A stretch of 64,000 bases of DNA from Lingula anatina (taxonomy: Eukaryota; Brachiopoda; Lingulata; Lingulida; Lingulidae), in contig NW_019773581.1 in the NCBI RefSeq assembly GCF_001039355.2, positions 366,574 through 430,573 of the forward strand. The letters run 5' to 3'. Shown in pieces: positions 61,636 to 64,000 of the stretch (the first letter of the stretch is position 1; each line of letters starts with the position of its first letter). A model generated the notes under the pieces. It saw nothing but the letters and a program-made list of their open reading frames with translations. It ran no database searches and was not told the origin of the DNA. The position numbers were made by a program, and so were the translations under genes.

Positions 61636-63963
61636 TCAGTAGTGTCCTAGGGAAAAAAAGAAGGAAAAACAATGGGGAATTACCATCTAGACCTGACCAG
61701 TACTATGGTAGAAGTAACAAGGAATAGAATTTTTTTTTTTCATTTCCAAACCACAAAGGGACTTCTTTCATAGCAATACAATTTATCTTTAATAATTTGA
61801 ATAAAATTTCTGAAATCTTGAAATTTGAACTTTTAATATTTGGTACAGCTTTTTTTTTTTCCTTTTACTTTATTTCAAGCGAACTACTTACTAATTCATC
61901 TTTAACAAATATGTCTCAAAGATTCGAGAAACATTTCCATTATGTTTCCAGATATAATTACTGCTTTGACTACATTATCATACACAAAATTAGTGATACT
62001 CACTTGGAGAGTATGACCTTGATCTTGACCTTGACCTGGAGTAGCGGCTTGGTCTGCGGCTGTAATATGGAGAGGGTGATCTGCGGCGGTCATAGCCATA
62101 TCCCCGGCGGTCATAGCCACCTCCATACCCACCACTGGAAATATACACAGGACCTCACTGTATTAACAACAATGATTCACTCTCATAGCATCTAGAATAC
62201 TACATCTAATAATATCTAACTTGATACATGCTACTTGAATGCTACTTGAGAGAATAACCTTTCAATCTTTTTTTCTATGAAATTAAAATAATATACATAA
62301 TCAAATCTCCCTCCACAAAATGCTTTGCATTGGGCAGAGAAAAAAATTAAAAAAAAAAAAAAAATGCAAACAAAAGAAGTACATAACACAACGAGAAAAC
62401 CTGCACTCTATCAAAGGTGGCAAAGACAAAAGAAAACTGATTTTTCAATGTGAAAGAACATGATTACATGACCAAATACCTGCTGATTAACTTTTCATTT
62501 TTACTTATTAACATTCCAATATCATTTTTTAAAGATGTTATTATCATTTTTAGCCACCAACCTCCTCCTATCCCTGTCACCCTTCCTGAAATGATAAAAG
62601 ATTAATTATTGAAACACATGGTTTTCTCAAAATTGAAGAAAAATTCATCTTCTCTTCATTCTTTACAATACAGTTATCCTTCGTCACACTGCCCTTACTG
62701 CTTGATCTCTGATTTTGGTCACAAAGGGCAGTCAAAGAGACAAAACAAGGGGTACAGATAATTTATGACCCGGCCTCACTCAGTGTGTAATTTACAAGCA
62801 AAAACAAACATCTTCAACAAATCTCATTATCTTTGTCAGATAATTATTTTGATTGTAACTGTAAGTAGAAATCACCTCTGTCATTAGACCCCCTACCCAA
62901 AATATAAGTAAATAAATTTAATGAAAAAATAAAAATAATAAACAAATAAATAAAACTGGTCACAGGCTACCAAGAGAATAACTTACCTAGTGGGCTTCCC
63001 CAGATAGATGCCAGGTGTGGGTGTATGTGCTCTTTCTGTGATGGAGTAATCTACACGGATTCTGCGCCCGTCAATCTCTGTGCCATTACACGTCTCTTTG
63101 GCCTGCAACAAGATAAATGACATGATAGAGCGCAATTAGAGATGTTTTACAGGTTTCTGTAGAGATCATATGTATATCAAATATTAAAATTTTATTTTAA
63201 ACACAAATAATTATTTTAGTTCATTGTTTTTACAAGAAGTACCTAAAATGTATTAATAATGCAATGGCACTCAGAAACCACTATGACACACTGTGACTTT
63301 CCCTTATTTTAGCCATTTTACCAGTATTTCACTACTGAAAAAATCATTAAAAGAATACAAATCAATACACGTCATTGGCTTTAACCGAAGGAAACTTAGA
63401 AAACATTTTGTGGAAATTTTAAATGCTTGCTTGTATTTAGACTTCACTACTGTTCACCCACCTCCCTGGCATCTTCCATGTGCTTGAAGTAGACAAAACA
63501 GAACCCCCGGGACCTGCCAGTCTAAAGGAAAAAAGTATCCACGTCACATCATGACAAAAACAACAACAAGAATAAATATGTGAATAAACCATGTGAATGA
63601 AACAAAACCAAGGTTTCAAAAATCAAAATAACAATTTAGTTAATTTTAGGACGATCATGTAACTTGAAAGCATCATTTCAGCTGTACAAAATCACAGTAA
63701 GTTTTAAACTAGACAATGGCTTTATTTCTATACTTCCCTACAGAGGGTAATACACACACTACAGAGCTTGACGTGCCCCACGGATTCAGATACGTGTACT
63801 ACAGAGTGAGATCCATGCATGCCTCATATCATACCTGTCTGTCATGTACCACGTTGACTTCTGTCAGGGGTCCAATCTTCTCAAACACTGCCCTGATGTC
63901 CCTCTCCTGTGTGTACAGACTGAGACCAAACACACCTAAACAGTTACTGTTCTCTGGGTTTTC
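61636..63963 (-). CDS. TRA2: TRA2 splicing regulator, 3' part (six exons; 5' end outside window)
   Basis: Exons (minus): 63963-63835, 63521-63462, 63102-62987, 62585-62562, 62134-62004, 61646-61636. Phases fit at every junction. Together they encode [58 protein letters not shown] (RNP1) and [20 protein letters not shown]. Then come the TRA2 linker [20 protein letters not shown], a Gly/Tyr/Arg segment ([20 protein letters not shown]) and a short RS tail ending [15 protein letters not shown] and stop. The protein binds GAA-rich exonic enhancers through its single RRM and recruits SR proteins. The N-terminal RS domain lies beyond the right edge. The last coding exon is only 11 bases before the stop, as small as it can be read; it was chosen by acceptor CCCTAG and phase. 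Confidence 0.95.
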
Positions 63964-64000
63964 CTGAAATAAACAAATAGAATATTAAAAACTAGCACTC

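Overview
The window looks like nuclear DNA of an invertebrate deuterostome, most plausibly an amphioxus (Branchiostoma-like). This rests on AT-rich DNA with small exons and GT-AG introns, clear animal orthologues (MMADHC, C2orf69, TRA2), secreted SUEL-lectin and PAN/EGF proteins, many small inverted-repeat transposons, a dead APE-type LINE, and very high heterozygosity. No species-diagnostic gene is visible, so the organism is inferred. Almost all real genes are split; gene models below were built by matching exon ends, splice dinucleotides and intron phases by eye.

Layout. 1-9.7 kb: mostly non-coding with two long-TIR MITEs and a small secreted PAN-apple + EGF gene (minus, 4783-6025). 9.76-14.2 kb: a degenerate non-LTR retrotransposon on the minus strand (ORF1 pseudogene, APE endonuclease, reverse transcriptase) with a 2A-like motif. 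15.2-18.0 kb: a tandem pair of plus-strand genes for small single-pass membrane proteins whose tails carry four YLDL motifs at ITAM spacing plus YxN motifs; this is the most unusual content. 20.06-26.2 kb: MMADHC (cobalamin trafficking) on the minus strand, introns packed with MITEs and a poly-C minisatellite. 27.07-28.37 kb: C2orf69 on the plus strand, head-to-head with MMADHC. 30.6-31.0 kb: an unrecognised minus-strand terminal exon. 33.25-35.93 kb: a five-exon minus-strand gene for a secreted protein (signal peptide, acidic segment, SUEL lectin, Thr/Ser linker, basic Cys-rich tail). 41.7-56.9 kb: a minus-strand WBP1/VOPP1-like membrane protein with PPxY motifs. 61.6-63.96 kb: 3' part of TRA2 (minus), running off the window.

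Assembly. Two single-N joints (36945 and 45274) are each followed by a near-identical copy of the sequence that precedes them (about 1.37 kb and about 4.2 kb). They look like unmerged allelic contig ends, and they falsely duplicate one exon of the lectin gene and two exons of the WBP1/VOPP1-like gene. A 134-base N run at 58428 interrupts a 76-bp tandem repeat.

Functional themes: the two mitochondrial genes (MMADHC and C2orf69) share a possible bidirectional promoter region; the secreted lectin and PAN/EGF proteins and the ITAM-like membrane proteins would suit recognition and signalling at the cell surface, but no direct link among them can be seen in the sequence.
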